Shown here piece after piece: positions 48,480-57,485 of a stretch of DNA of 64,000 nucleotides. Below the pieces are notes generated by a model. The model was not told the origin of the DNA. It saw only the letters and a list, made by a program, of their open reading frames with translations, and ran no database searches. Both the position numbers and the translations under genes were made by a program. Origin of the DNA: Burkholderia sp. Bp8992 (GTDB lineage: Bacteria; Pseudomonadota; Gammaproteobacteria; Burkholderiales; Burkholderiaceae); assembly GCF_003853705.1 (NCBI RefSeq), contig NZ_QTQI01000006.1, positions 124,001 to 188,000 on the forward strand, in the 5' to 3' direction. The stretch's first letter is position 1; each line of letters begins with the position of its first letter.

Positions 48480-49589
48480 ATGAATCGCACTGCCTTCTTC
48501 ACCGACGAACGCACTTTCTGGCATACCGGCGGCACGCACGCGCTGTTCTTCCCGGTCGGCGGCTGGGTTCAGCCGCCGTCGAGCGCGGGCTACGCGGAAT
48601 CGCCCGATTCGAAGCGCCGCTTCCTGTCGCTCGTCCAGGCGTCGGGGCTCGCGGCACAGCTCGACCTGCGCGGTGCCGAGCCGGCCACGACCACCGATCT
48701 GTTGCGCATTCATCCGGCGCACTATCTCGACGCGTTCCGCGCGCTCAGCGACGCGAACGGCGGCGACCTCGGCGATCTCGCGCCGTTCGGCAAGGGCAGC
48801 TACGAGATCGCGGCGCTGTCCGCCGGCCTCGCGATCGCGGCCGTCGATGCGGTCGTCGGCGAGCGGGCGGCCAATGCGTTCTCGCTGTCGCGGCCGCCCG
48901 GCCATCACTGCCTGCGCGACCGCCCGATGGGCTTCTGCATGCTGGCGAACATCCCGATCGCGATCGAGGCCGCCCGCGCGAAATATGGCATCGAGCGCGT
49001 CGCGGTGATCGACTGGGACGTGCATCACGGCAACGGCACGCAGTCGATCTACTACGACGATCCGGATACGCTGACGATCTCGCTGCACCAGGACCGCTGC
49101 TTTCCGCCCGGCTACAGCGGCGCGGACGACCGCGGCGAAGGCGCGGGCCTGGGCGCGAACCTGAACGTGCCGCTGCTCGCAGGCAGCGGCGACGACGCGT
49201 ATCGCTACGCGTTCGAGCGGATCGTGCTGCCGGCACTGGCACGCTTCCAGCCCGAGCTGATCGTCATTGCGAGCGGCCTCGACGCGAGCGCCGTCGATCC
49301 GCTCGCGCGCATGCAGCTGCATACCGACAGCTACCGGTTCATGACGCGCGCGGCGAAGGATGCCGCGCAGCGCCATTGCGGCGGGCGGCTCGTGATCGTT
49401 CACGAAGGCGGGTATTCGGAAGCGTACGTGCCGTTCTGCGGGCTCGCGATCATCGAGGAACTGAGCGGCATTCGCACCGATGTCGCCGATCCGATGCTCG
49501 ATCTCGCGATCGCGCAGCAGCCCGGTGAGCGGTTCGTCGCGTTCCAGCGCACGCTGCTCGACGAACTGGCTGCATCGTTCGGGTTGTAA
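48480..49589 (+). CDS. Histone-deacetylase-family / acetylpolyamine amidohydrolase-type deacetylase
   Basis: The 369-residue class II HDAC-like enzyme has zinc ligands Asp and His in VIDWDVHHGNG and Asp in SGLDASAVDPLARM. The catalytic His pair is in PPGHHCLRD and the substrate-tunnel Gly block is EGGYSEAYVP. Bacterial members remove acetyl groups from polyamines or other acylated amines. The ATG is at 48480, 14 bases after the transporter stop. The context favours catabolism of an acetylated compound; the actual substrate is not known. Confidence 0.9.
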   Translation: MNRTAFFTDERTFWHTGGTHALFFPVGGWVQPPSSAGYAESPDSKRRFLSLVQASGLAAQLDLRGAEPATTTDLLRIHPAHYLDAFRALSDANGGDLGDLAPFGKGSYEIAALSAGLAIAAVDAVVGERAANAFSLSRPPGHHCLRDRPMGFCMLANIPIAIEAARAKYGIERVAVIDWDVHHGNGTQSIYYDDPDTLTISLHQDRCFPPGYSGADDRGEGAGLGANLNVPLLAGSGDDAYRYAFERIVLPALARFQPELIVIASGLDASAVDPLARMQLHTDSYRFMTRAAKDAAQRHCGGRLVIVHEGGYSEAYVPFCGLAIIEELSGIRTDVADPMLDLAIAQQPGERFVAFQRTLLDELAASFGL

Positions 49590-49609
49590 CGCTCGGGAAC
49601 GGATGTGAC

Positions 49610-49631
49610 AGGGCCGGCCCGCGCCGGCCCT
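49610..49631 (+). terminator. Hairpin after deacetylase operon
   Basis: AGGGCCGGC/GCCGGCCCT forms a 9-bp perfect stem with a 4-base loop, 20 bases after the stop codon. No U tract follows, so termination may be partial. Confidence 0.45.
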
Positions 49632-49700
49632 TGCGCGATCCGTGCGGATGGGGTTTCCTGTGCCTTTACCCCTGTTCCGGCCCGAGGCCGCACTCTTCCG

Positions 49701-49931
49701 ATGAAATCGTCCCCGCGCGATGACAACGACAACGCCAAAACGCGCCGCCAGCCGTCGAAGCTGGTCCAGAACATCGCCGCCGTCACGGTCGGCCTCATCA
49801 CGTTCGCGATCGGCGCGGCGTGGGTGATCTATAGCTGGGTCGTCGATCGCGAAGCGCAGTATTTCGCGATTCCGCTGGTGTTCTCGGTGCCGGTGATCGT
49901 CGCGGTCGCGATCCGGAGTTTCTGGGAGTAG
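49701..49931 (+). CDS. Small two-helix membrane protein
   Basis: The 76-residue product has a charged N terminus (KSSPRDDNDNAKTRRQ) and two hydrophobic helices near residues 23-46 and 54-73. I do not recognise the family. It lies 112 bases after the deacetylase, beyond a hairpin. Codon usage fits a real gene. Confidence 0.65.
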   Translation: MKSSPRDDNDNAKTRRQPSKLVQNIAAVTVGLITFAIGAAWVIYSWVVDREAQYFAIPLVFSVPVIVAVAIRSFWE

Positions 49932-50039
49932 GCGCGCCTGAAACGACGCAGCGCCGCGGTCGGGCGACGCGCGGCGCTTGTGTTGTCGGCGGCTCGTGTC
50001 AGATGAAGTGGAGAACGCCGCGACTCGCTTGAGCGCCGG

Positions 50040-50339
50040 TTACAGGCCGGGACGTGGGCACGGATTGGGCGCTGCGCCCTGATATCCGCCGGCGACGGCG
50101 CCGAGCGCGGCGCCGGCCAGCGACATGCCGAGCGCTTTCAGTACGTTTTCCGTCGACAGCGTCTCGCCGCTCGACATCACGCGCCCCGAGTACGCGGAGC
50201 ACGCCGACGACGATGCAACCGTCTGTACGGGCTTGGCGCTCCATGCGATGTTCTCGGCAGGCGTATTGGCGAAAGCCGGCGCGGCCAGCATCAGCGCCGG
50301 CGCCAGAACGGAAATCGGGATGCGTACGGTATTTTTCAT
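50040..50339 (-). CDS. Small exported protein with Gly/Ala-rich tail
   Basis: The 99-residue product has a signal peptide cut near AFANT (residue 25) and three Ser/Cys positions in VASSSACSAYSG. A glycine-zipper-like hydrophobic stretch follows (LGMSLAGAALGAVAGGYQG). The end is Pro-rich with a second Cys, so a disulfide is possible. Function is unknown; the zipper suggests membrane or self association. It is a single gene. Confidence 0.65.
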   Translation of the reverse strand: MKNTVRIPISVLAPALMLAAPAFANTPAENIAWSAKPVQTVASSSACSAYSGRVMSSGETLSTENVLKALGMSLAGAALGAVAGGYQGAAPNPCPRPGL

Positions 50340-50458
50340 CGGTGGCCCCTCGGTCTATTTATGCTTCTCGTATTCGATCGCGAGCACGATACTACATGCG
50401 GCCCGATTTCAGTGCGCGTTCGCACGGACGCACGTCGGCGAATAAAACAGGCATTAAT

Positions 50459-50499
50459 GAAAAAAGCGCTGCGGTCGGCCGACCGGCAGCGCTTTTTCG
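50459..50499 (-). terminator. tRNA-Leu terminator
   Basis: AAGCGCTGC/GCAGCGCTT forms the stem around CGGTCGGCCGACC, with T runs on both sides. It lies 33 bases downstream of tRNA-Leu on the minus strand. Confidence 0.75.
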
Positions 50500-50532
50500 T
50501 GAACGGCACCCGACAGGGGTGCGTCCAGCTTC

Positions 50533-50619
50533 TGGTGCGTGAGGCCGGACTCGAACCGGCACACCCTTGCGGGCGTCAGGACCTAAACCTGGTGCGTCTA
50601 CCAATTTCGCCACTCACGC
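50533..50619 (-). tRNA. tRNA-Leu (TAG)
   Basis: The 87-nt class II tRNA has acceptor GCGTGAG/CTCACGC, anticodon TAG, a long variable arm (ACGCCCGCAAGGGTGT), T arm GGTTCGAGTCC and encoded CCA. Confidence 0.96.
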
Positions 50620-50855
50620 GCATTCCTGTCGCCTGACCGCGCGGCACGCAAGAAGCATGCGCCACGCGCCCGGGACTTCATGCCGGCCCGAAAACCGGCA
50701 CGCCCGATCAGGCGAGCGCGAGATTCTACCCGATCCGTGCGGCCTTGTCTCGCCCCGCCGGCACCCGTCGTGCAGCGATGCTAGAATGCCGCGCTCGACG
50801 TTTCGGCACCGCGCCGCCGCGCGTCCCCCGAACCCGCCCCCACCCGATTCCGCCC

Positions 50856-51689
50856 GTGAACTTCGACGACTACTGTCAGCAAAAGGCCGCCCCTGCGGGC
50901 TCCAGCGTCTACTACGCACTGCGGCAGGCGCCGCTCGCCACGCAGCCGCGCCTGACGGCGCTGTTCGCGCTGCGCCGCGAACTGGAGGAAACCGTCAAGG
51001 AAACCAGCGACCCGACCGTCGGACACACGAAGCTCGCGTGGTGGCACAAGGAACTCGCCGCGCTGGCCGACGGGCAGCCGTCGCACCCCGTCACGAAGGC
51101 GCTTGCGCAGCATCATCCGGCGATCGCCGCCGAGGCCGACGCGTTGCGCACGCTCGTCAACGGCTACGGGATGGACCTCGAACAGGCGCGCTACCTCGAT
51201 TTCGCCAATCTGCAGCGCTACATCACGCAAGTCGGCGGCACGTTCGCGTCACTGGTTGCGCGCGCAAGTTCCGCGAACCCGGCCGACCCGCAGCCGTGGG
51301 CCGCCGACGCCGGCCGCGCGCTGATGCTCGCGCAGTTCGTCCAGGAACTCGGCAACGATGCGCGCCACGGCCGCATCTATTTGCCAATCGACGAACTGCA
51401 GCGCTACAACGTGACCGCGGCCGATCTGCTGAATGGCCGCTACAGCCCGGCCTTCACCGAATTGCTGCAATTCCAGACGGCCCGCGCGCGTGAAGCGCTC
51501 GCGGCGGCCGGAGCGGCGATCCCGTCAACCGAACGCCGCGCACAGCGCACGCTGCGCGCGCAGATCGCACTGGCCGGCGCGCTGCTCGACGAAATCGAGC
51601 GCGACGGCTACCAGGTGCTGCACCAGCGCATCGCGCTGACGCCGATCCGCAAGCTGTGGATCGCGTGGCGCGCATCGCGCCGCCGCTGA
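50856..51689 (+). CDS. Squalene/phytoene-synthase-family protein with altered catalytic motifs
   Basis: The 277-residue protein starts with GTG at 50856 and has the trans-isoprenyl synthase fold blocks, such as TKLAWWHKELAAL and ARHGRIYLP. Head-to-head synthases hold two Asp-rich motifs for Mg-diphosphate. Here the first, normally DDIVD, reads EETVK at residues 44-48. The second, normally RDVGEDA, reads QELGNDA at 163-169. Loss of the first motif argues against normal squalene or phytoene synthesis. No hopanoid or carotenoid gene is nearby. It may be a divergent enzyme or a non-catalytic relative, as seen in NDUFAF6. It meets the DUF1501 gene after 10 bases, convergently. Confidence 0.85.
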   Translation: MNFDDYCQQKAAPAGSSVYYALRQAPLATQPRLTALFALRRELEETVKETSDPTVGHTKLAWWHKELAALADGQPSHPVTKALAQHHPAIAAEADALRTLVNGYGMDLEQARYLDFANLQRYITQVGGTFASLVARASSANPADPQPWAADAGRALMLAQFVQELGNDARHGRIYLPIDELQRYNVTAADLLNGRYSPAFTELLQFQTARAREALAAAGAAIPSTERRAQRTLRAQIALAGALLDEIERDGYQVLHQRIALTPIRKLWIAWRASRRR

Positions 51690-51699
51690 CCCTCACGCG

Positions 51700-52920
51700 T
51701 CACGCCTTCAACAGCGGCAGCGTATCGAAGCGCTGCTGCAGCACGCGCGTCGCATCGAGCCCCCACCACGGCCCGAGCACGGTCGCATAAAGCTGGCGGA
51801 AATCGACCGCGACCGGCAGGTTGCCGTTGCCGTCGAGCCGGCCGAGCGCCGGCGGCGCACCGTACAGCCCGCCGGCCACACGGCCGCCCATCACGAAATG
51901 CGGCGCGGCCGTGCCGTGATCGGTACCGTTGCTCTGGTTCTCGCGCACCCGACGCCCGAATTCCGCATACGTCATCACGAGCGTCTGGTTCCAGCGGCCG
52001 AGCTCGATCAGCGCGCCGCGCATCGCACTCATCCCTTCCGCAAACTGCTTGAGCAACGCAGCCTGCTGCCCCGGCTGGTTCTGGTGCGTGTCGAAGCCGT
52101 TGAGCGTCAGGCGCAGCACCGCGACGCCATCCTGCGCGCCAGGCCCGGACGCCTCGCACGCGGCCAGCACCTGCATCGCGGTCTTCACCGACGTGCCGAA
52201 CGCGCCGGCCGGGAAAGCCGTCCGGAACTCGCGCATGCCGCCGCGCGGGCGCAGCCGGTCGGCCGCCTTCACGATGTCGTTCTCGACGTCGATGATGTGC
52301 GCAAGCGCCGGGTTCTGCTCGCGCAGCGACGACGGCTCGGCGAGCCGCGCCGCGCGGATGAACTGCGCGGGATTGACGAGCGCAATCGCACGCGCACCGT
52401 TCGACAGCGGCCCCATCTCGGCACTGCCGAGCACAACGCCGTCCGCCGCGAAACCGGGCGGCACCGGCGCCTGCGCGAACGTGCGCGTGAGCCAGCCCTC
52501 GTGCAGGTACTGGTCCGAGCGCGATGCGGTATCCCAGATCTCGATCGAGCGGAAATGCGACAGGTTCGGCTGCGGATAGCCGACGCCCTGCACGACCGCG
52601 ACCTGCCCGTCGCGCCACAGCGGCATCAGCGGCGCAAGCGACGGGTGCAGCCCCGTATGCGCATCGAGCTGAAGCACCTGCTCGCGCTTGATGCCGATGC
52701 TGCGCCGGAACTGGTAGTACAGCGGGTCCGTGTACGGCACCACGGTATTGAGCCCGTCGTTGCCGCCCTTCAGCTCGACGAGGATCAGCACGTTCGCATA
52801 GCCTGTCGCCGGTTGCCGCCCCGCCTGCGTCGCGGCCGCCGCCATCGCGGGCGCTTGCCACATCGACACGCCGGCCGCGGCGGCGGCGCCCGTCAGCGTC
52901 AGAAAATCACGTCGGTTCAT
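51700..52920 (-). CDS. DUF1501 protein, Tat-exported
   Basis: The 406-residue product begins MNRRDFLTLTGAAAAA, a twin-arginine signal (RRDFL). The alkaline-phosphatase-like sulfatase-type fold of DUF1501 is seen in LVELKGGNDGLNTVVPY, HPSLAPLMPLW, SHFRSIEIWDTAS, NGFDTHQNQPGQQAALL and FGRRVRENQSNGTDHG. It pairs with the DUF1800 gene, whose stop lies 67 bases upstream of this start. The pair is widespread but lacks a confirmed role; envelope or periplasmic location is expected. Confidence 0.92.
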   Translation of the reverse strand: MNRRDFLTLTGAAAAAGVSMWQAPAMAAAATQAGRQPATGYANVLILVELKGGNDGLNTVVPYTDPLYYQFRRSIGIKREQVLQLDAHTGLHPSLAPLMPLWRDGQVAVVQGVGYPQPNLSHFRSIEIWDTASRSDQYLHEGWLTRTFAQAPVPPGFAADGVVLGSAEMGPLSNGARAIALVNPAQFIRAARLAEPSSLREQNPALAHIIDVENDIVKAADRLRPRGGMREFRTAFPAGAFGTSVKTAMQVLAACEASGPGAQDGVAVLRLTLNGFDTHQNQPGQQAALLKQFAEGMSAMRGALIELGRWNQTLVMTYAEFGRRVRENQSNGTDHGTAAPHFVMGGRVAGGLYGAPPALGRLDGNGNLPVAVDFRQLYATVLGPWWGLDATRVLQQRFDTLPLLKA

Positions 52921-52987
52921 CGCGCATCCTTTGGTTCGCCGCCCGACACCTTTGCCGCGGCGGCGCCCCGCTTCGTCGTCGTTTGCT

Positions 52988-54496
52988 TCATTTCAGTTGA
53001 TAGGCCGGATCCATCAGCAGCGCCTCGAGATACGCGCTGCCGGTCGAATCCGTGTCGATTGCCGCGACCGGCGACAGTTGCAGCACCGCGTGCTGCAGTT
53101 GAAGCTCGGTCGACAATCCCGCTATCGCCTGCGGTCGCGCTCGATATTGCGCGAGCCAGCGTTCGAGGTCGAACCGCAGGCCGCCGCGCGCGGGCTTCGC
53201 CGGCGTGCCGCGCATGCCGGCCGCGGACGCCGCATCGACCACCGGCATCGCATGCGCACGCGCATTCGGCGGCGGCGCCATCGGATGCGCGGGCGGGTGC
53301 ATGCCGGCCGTCTCCGTCGCGCGGAACAACTGCTCGACGAACTGCTTGCGCGACAGCAGCGTGGTGCTGTTGATCCATAGCGCGCCGCCCGGCCAGCCTT
53401 TCACGTTCGGCGGATAGAACAGGTTCTGCCCGAGCGTGCGCACGGTGTTCGCGAGCATCTGCGGGTCGCCGTACGCCACGTCGAACAGCCGTACCGACCC
53501 GACGACGAATTCCACCGGCGACTTGACGAGCACGCCGCGGTTGCGCGGATCCCAGAACGCATCGGTCGACCACAGCGCGGCAAGCGCCGTGCGAATGTCG
53601 TAGCCGCTCGCGCGGAACCGTTCGGCCACCGTATCGAGCGCGCCCGGATCGGGCGTATCGGATACGAACTCGCGCCACAGCTTGCCGGCGATGAAGCGCG
53701 CGGTGCCCGGCCGCTTGAGCAGGATGTCGAGAAAGCCGTCGCCGTCGAACGGCCCCGTTTCACCGAGTATCGTCTTGTCACCGGTATCGTGCGCTTCGGG
53801 CCGCACCTCGAAGCGCAGCGTATCGGGATCGACCGTCCAGCCCGTCATCGCTCGTGCGGCCTCGGTCACGTCGTATTGCGTGTAATGGCCCTCGCCGAGC
53901 GTGAACAGCTCCATCACCTCGCGCGCGAAATTCTCGTTCGGACGCCCCTTGCGATTGCTCGCGCCGTCGAGATACTGCAGCATCGCCGGATCCTTCGCGA
54001 CCGCGTGCAGCAGCGTGCCGAAATTGCCGAGCGCCTCGCGGCGAAACAGCGCGTTCTGCGCGGCCATCGTCTGCGGGTAAGGCACCTTGTCCTGCCCCGA
54101 CGTGAAGTGCCCATGCCAGAACAGCGTCATGCGCTCGGTCAGCGGCGACGGCGTGACGACCATCTCGTTGATCCAGGCCGCGCGCAACGCATCGTAGCGG
54201 ACGTTGCGCTCGCGCTGCTCGTCGCGCCGCATGTCGGGCGTCAGCGCCTGGCGCTGCGCGCGCGTCGGCGGCAGCTCGGCGATCCAGTCGGGCCACGTCG
54301 TCACGGGTTTACGGCGCACGCTGCCGAGCGTGTCGGCCACGACCTGTGCGCGCGTCATGCCGACGATGCGTCCGACGTCGGCGGGCGCGGGAGAGAATCC
54401 GGTGCGGCTCAGGAAAAACAGTGCGTCGTCGGCATCGAGCGGCGACTGCATGGCAGGCGACGGCGCCGGTGCGGCAGCGTTCGCTTTCATCGTCAT
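52988..54496 (-). CDS. DUF1800 protein
   Basis: The 502-residue product matches DUF1800: ALFFLSRTGFSPAP, RMTLFWHGHFTSG, NENFAREVMELFTLGEGHYTQ, AMTGWTV, GDGFLDILLKRPGTARF and a C-terminal ELQLQHAVLQLSP block. A Pro/Ala-rich low-complexity part lies around residues 390-420. No clear signal peptide is seen with the chosen start, so export may depend on another start or on its DUF1501 partner. It is encoded first in the two-gene unit. Function is unknown. Confidence 0.92.
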   Translation of the reverse strand: MTMKANAAAPAPSPAMQSPLDADDALFFLSRTGFSPAPADVGRIVGMTRAQVVADTLGSVRRKPVTTWPDWIAELPPTRAQRQALTPDMRRDEQRERNVRYDALRAAWINEMVVTPSPLTERMTLFWHGHFTSGQDKVPYPQTMAAQNALFRREALGNFGTLLHAVAKDPAMLQYLDGASNRKGRPNENFAREVMELFTLGEGHYTQYDVTEAARAMTGWTVDPDTLRFEVRPEAHDTGDKTILGETGPFDGDGFLDILLKRPGTARFIAGKLWREFVSDTPDPGALDTVAERFRASGYDIRTALAALWSTDAFWDPRNRGVLVKSPVEFVVGSVRLFDVAYGDPQMLANTVRTLGQNLFYPPNVKGWPGGALWINSTTLLSRKQFVEQLFRATETAGMHPPAHPMAPPPNARAHAMPVVDAASAAGMRGTPAKPARGGLRFDLERWLAQYRARPQAIAGLSTELQLQHAVLQLSPVAAIDTDSTGSAYLEALLMDPAYQLK

Positions 54497-54622
54497 GGAC
54501 TCCCGGAACGCACCGGCGGTGCGGATGCCGGTACAACGGCATTCGGTGGGCGAAAGTTGACGGAAAAAGTGCTACGAATTCTTTCCGAGGGGAAAGTCCA
54601 CGGGGGCGAAAGACGGCGCGTA

Positions 54623-54901
54623 TCAGCGCTTGTACAACTCGCGAACGGCGTCTTCGATGTGCTGGCGCAGCAAGTGCCGCTCCTCGGGCGTCATGTGCCC
54701 GTCGCGGCGGTGCTGCTCGAGATCGGGAGGCACGGCGGAACGAACCGTCATCTCGGCGGTACGGTCGGACTGCGGCGCTTTGCCGCGCGGCAGCTTGCGC
54801 GACGGTGCGCCCTGCTCGGGGCGCTGCGCATACGCGAAGTTCGACGCATACGGACCGGCGAGCGCGATCGTCAGCATCAGTGCAATCCGGGCAGATCGCA
54901 T
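54623..54901 (-). CDS. Small exported protein with HxxR/EERHLLRQ helix
   Basis: The 92-residue product has a signal peptide (IALMLTIALAGPYASNFAYAQ, residues 5-25 approximately) and a basic, Pro/Gln-rich mid part. A conserved-looking C-terminal helix follows (MTPEERHLLRQHIEDAVRELY). I chose the ATG at 54901 because upstream residues do not look like a signal. It is followed by the DUF1800/DUF1501 unit and may be its third member. Family not recognised. Confidence 0.7.
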   Translation of the reverse strand: MRSARIALMLTIALAGPYASNFAYAQRPEQGAPSRKLPRGKAPQSDRTAEMTVRSAVPPDLEQHRRDGHMTPEERHLLRQHIEDAVRELYKR

Positions 54902-55159
54902 GACCGTCCTCGCTTCTTTGGTCGATTTGTTCCCTTCGTCACGCGGCAACCGGCTACCTCTGGTACTTGAAAAACCCTGCGGAAATCGGGTGTACAAAGA
55001 TGAATGATGGAGTGCAGGGGAGTATCTACCGAATTTCGGCTTCGAGTAAAGGAATCTCTATAGCCTGCCTTTACTCGGCGCGACACTACGGGTAAATTTT
55101 GTAACCGACTGTAACGCACGAAAATACGTGACCGTGCGTCAATTCCCATTCGCGATAAG

Positions 55160-55894
55160 ATGCCGATCATGGAAACGAAAAACCCCTCCAAGATTCTCGT
55201 CGTCGACGACGACCCTCGCCTGCGCGACCTGCTGCGCCGCTATCTCGGCGAGCAGGGTTTCAACGTATACGTCGCGGAAAACGCGACCGCGATGAACAAG
55301 CTCTGGGTACGCGAGCGTTTCGACCTGCTCGTGCTCGACCTGATGCTGCCGGGTGAAGACGGGCTGTCGATCTGCCGCCGCCTGCGCGGCAGCAACGACC
55401 GCACGCCGATCATCATGCTCACCGCGAAGGGCGAGGATGTCGACCGCATCGTCGGCCTCGAGATGGGCGCCGACGATTACCTGCCGAAGCCGTTCAACCC
55501 GCGCGAACTCGTCGCGCGCATTCATGCGGTGCTGCGCCGCCAGGCGCCGGCCGAACTGCCGGGCGCACCGTCGGAAACCACCGAAGTGTTCGAATTCGGC
55601 GAATTCTCGCTGAACCTCGCCACGCGCACGCTGACGAAGTCGGGCCAGGAAATTCCGCTGACGACCGGCGAATTCTCGGTGCTGAAGGTGTTCGCCCGCC
55701 ATCCGCGCCAGCCGCTGTCGCGCGAAAAGCTGATGGAGCTCGCGCGCGGCCGCGAATACGAAGTGTTCGACCGCAGCCTCGACGTGCAGATCTCGCGCCT
55801 GCGCAAGCTGATCGAACCGGATCCGGGCAGCCCGCGCTTCATCCAGACTGTCTGGGGCCTCGGCTACGTGTTCATCCCGGACGGCGCCGCCTGA
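55160..55894 (+). CDS. ompR: Osmolarity response regulator OmpR
   Basis: The 244-residue two-component regulator has a receiver domain with acidic pair VVDDDPR, phospho-acceptor Asp in LVLDLMLPGEDG, Lys in DYLPKPFNPRE and a Thr/Ser switch (MLTAKGE). The C-terminal winged helix has TLTKSGQEIPLTTGEF, RSLDVQISRLRKLIE and IQTVWGLGYVFIP. It is followed after 40 bases by the sensor kinase. It probably controls porin genes; the porin at 46189 is a possible but unproven target. The start may be 55160 or the ATG at 55169. Confidence 0.95.
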   Translation: MPIMETKNPSKILVVDDDPRLRDLLRRYLGEQGFNVYVAENATAMNKLWVRERFDLLVLDLMLPGEDGLSICRRLRGSNDRTPIIMLTAKGEDVDRIVGLEMGADDYLPKPFNPRELVARIHAVLRRQAPAELPGAPSETTEVFEFGEFSLNLATRTLTKSGQEIPLTTGEFSVLKVFARHPRQPLSREKLMELARGREYEVFDRSLDVQISRLRKLIEPDPGSPRFIQTVWGLGYVFIPDGAA

Positions 55895-55934
55895 TCTTTT
55901 TCCTTTCCGGTTTCGCCCGCCCACGGCCCGTCCC

Positions 55935-57296
55935 ATGCGTATCGACCGGCGCCTCCTGCAGCTCGCGTTCGGCGGGCTGTTCTGGCGCACCTTCCTGCTG
56001 ATCGCGCTGCTGATCTCGGTCAGTCTCGCCGCGTGGTTCCAGAGCTTTCGCGTGATCGAGCGCGAGCCGCGTGCGCAGCGCGTGGCTCTCCAGCTCGTCG
56101 CGGTCGTGAAGCTCACGCGCACCGCCCTGCTCTATTCCGATCCCGATCTGCGGCGCGCGCTGCTGCAGGATCTGGAGAGCAACGAGGGCGTGCGCGTGTA
56201 CCCGCGCGAGAAAACCGACAAGTTCAAGCTGCAGCCCGACGAATCGCTGAACCGCCTGATCGAACACGACATCCGCAGCCGCCTCGGCGACGATACCGTG
56301 ATCGCGCAATCGGTCAACGACATTCCCGGCGTGTGGATCAGCTTCAAGATCGACGACGACGATTACTGGGTCGCGCTCGACCGCGACCAGCTCGACAACG
56401 TCACGGGCCTGCAGTGGGCCGGCTGGGGGCTGTTCGCGCTTGCGCTGTCGCTATTCGGCTCCGCATTCATCACGAGCCTCGTGAACCGGCCGTTCTCGCG
56501 GCTCGCGCTCGCCGCGCGGCAGATCGGCTCGGGCCAAACGCCCGAACTGCTGCCGGAGCGCGGAATGGGCGTCGCGGCCGAGACCAATCGCAGCTTCAAC
56601 CAGATGGTGCGCGACCTCGAGCAGCTCGAGGCCGACCGCGCACTGATGCTCGCGGGCATCTCGCACGACCTGCGCACGCCGCTCGCGCGGCTGCGGCTCG
56701 AAACCGAGATGAGTCCGTCCGACCAGGCGACCAAGGACGCGATGGTCGACGACATCGAGCAGATGGACCGCATCATCGCGGCCTTCATCGACTACGCGCG
56801 CCCGTCGCAGCGCAAGCCTGAGCCGGTCGACCTGTCGTCGATCGCGCATGAAGTCGCCGCGCGCGTCTCGGGCGAGGACGGCGTCGAGATCCGCACGCGG
56901 CTCGCGCCAAGCGCGGTCATCGAGGCCGACGAGACCGACATGCGCCGCGTGATCGGCAACCTCGTCGAGAACGCGCGCAAGTACGGCCAGAGCAAGCAGG
57001 ACGGCATCTCGCGCATCACGGTCGAGACCCGCGTGTCGCATGCGCGCGTCGAGCTGTCGGTGAGCGACGAAGGCCCCGGCATCCCCGAGGATCAGCTGCC
57101 GCTCGTGATGCGGCCGTTCTACCGCGTCGACACCGCACGCACCAAGGCGGACGGCACGGGCCTCGGGATGGCGATCGTGCTGCGGCTCGTCGGCCGCTAT
57201 CGCGGCGCGCTGCGCCTGCGCAACCGGAACCCCGAAGCGGGTCTCGAAGTCACGCTCGAATTCCCCGGTGCCGGCAAGGCACGTGCGACTGCGTGA
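55935..57296 (+). CDS. envZ: Sensor histidine kinase EnvZ
   Basis: The 453-residue kinase has helix 1 near residues 15-37, a periplasmic region of about 120 residues, helix 2 near 155-178 and a HAMP linker. The H box is MLAGISHDLRTPLARLRLE, the N box is VIGNLVENARKYG, and the ATP lid has DEGPGIPEDQLPLV and GTGLGMAIVLRLVG. It would phosphorylate OmpR. The PxxR-like residues around the H box support phosphatase activity as well. Confidence 0.95.
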   Translation: MRIDRRLLQLAFGGLFWRTFLLIALLISVSLAAWFQSFRVIEREPRAQRVALQLVAVVKLTRTALLYSDPDLRRALLQDLESNEGVRVYPREKTDKFKLQPDESLNRLIEHDIRSRLGDDTVIAQSVNDIPGVWISFKIDDDDYWVALDRDQLDNVTGLQWAGWGLFALALSLFGSAFITSLVNRPFSRLALAARQIGSGQTPELLPERGMGVAAETNRSFNQMVRDLEQLEADRALMLAGISHDLRTPLARLRLETEMSPSDQATKDAMVDDIEQMDRIIAAFIDYARPSQRKPEPVDLSSIAHEVAARVSGEDGVEIRTRLAPSAVIEADETDMRRVIGNLVENARKYGQSKQDGISRITVETRVSHARVELSVSDEGPGIPEDQLPLVMRPFYRVDTARTKADGTGLGMAIVLRLVGRYRGALRLRNRNPEAGLEVTLEFPGAGKARATA

Positions 57297-57360
57297 CGCG
57301 CTCGCGCACGCTTCTTGCGCCGCACACTATCGATCCGGTTGAAAAAAGCTATGAAGATCG

Positions 57361-57375
57361 TTAGCCAAAATCTAT
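57361..57375 (+). promoter_or_regulatory. OxyR-like half site upstream of ahpC
   Basis: TTAG-N7-CTAT (57361-57375) matches the OxyR ATAG-N7-CTAT half site and ends at the -35 box. A second CTAT lies upstream at 57349-57352, one base off ideal spacing. OxyR control of ahpC is well known in related bacteria; here it is predicted only. Confidence 0.5.
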
Positions 57376-57403
57376 TGAAGCGCTTTACTAATAGTGTTAT
57401 AGT
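57375..57403 (+). promoter_or_regulatory. ahpC sigma-70 promoter
   Basis: TTGAAG (57375-57380) and TATAGT (57398-57403) are 17 bases apart, the best promoter match in the window. It lies about 80 bases before the ahpC ATG, in an AT-rich patch. Confidence 0.65.
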
Positions 57404-57485
57404 TTTACCCATGCTGTCACATCATCGTTGCAGCACCGAGGTAGCTTGACTCAGTCTTCTTCCCAACTCACACAGGAGTATCCGC

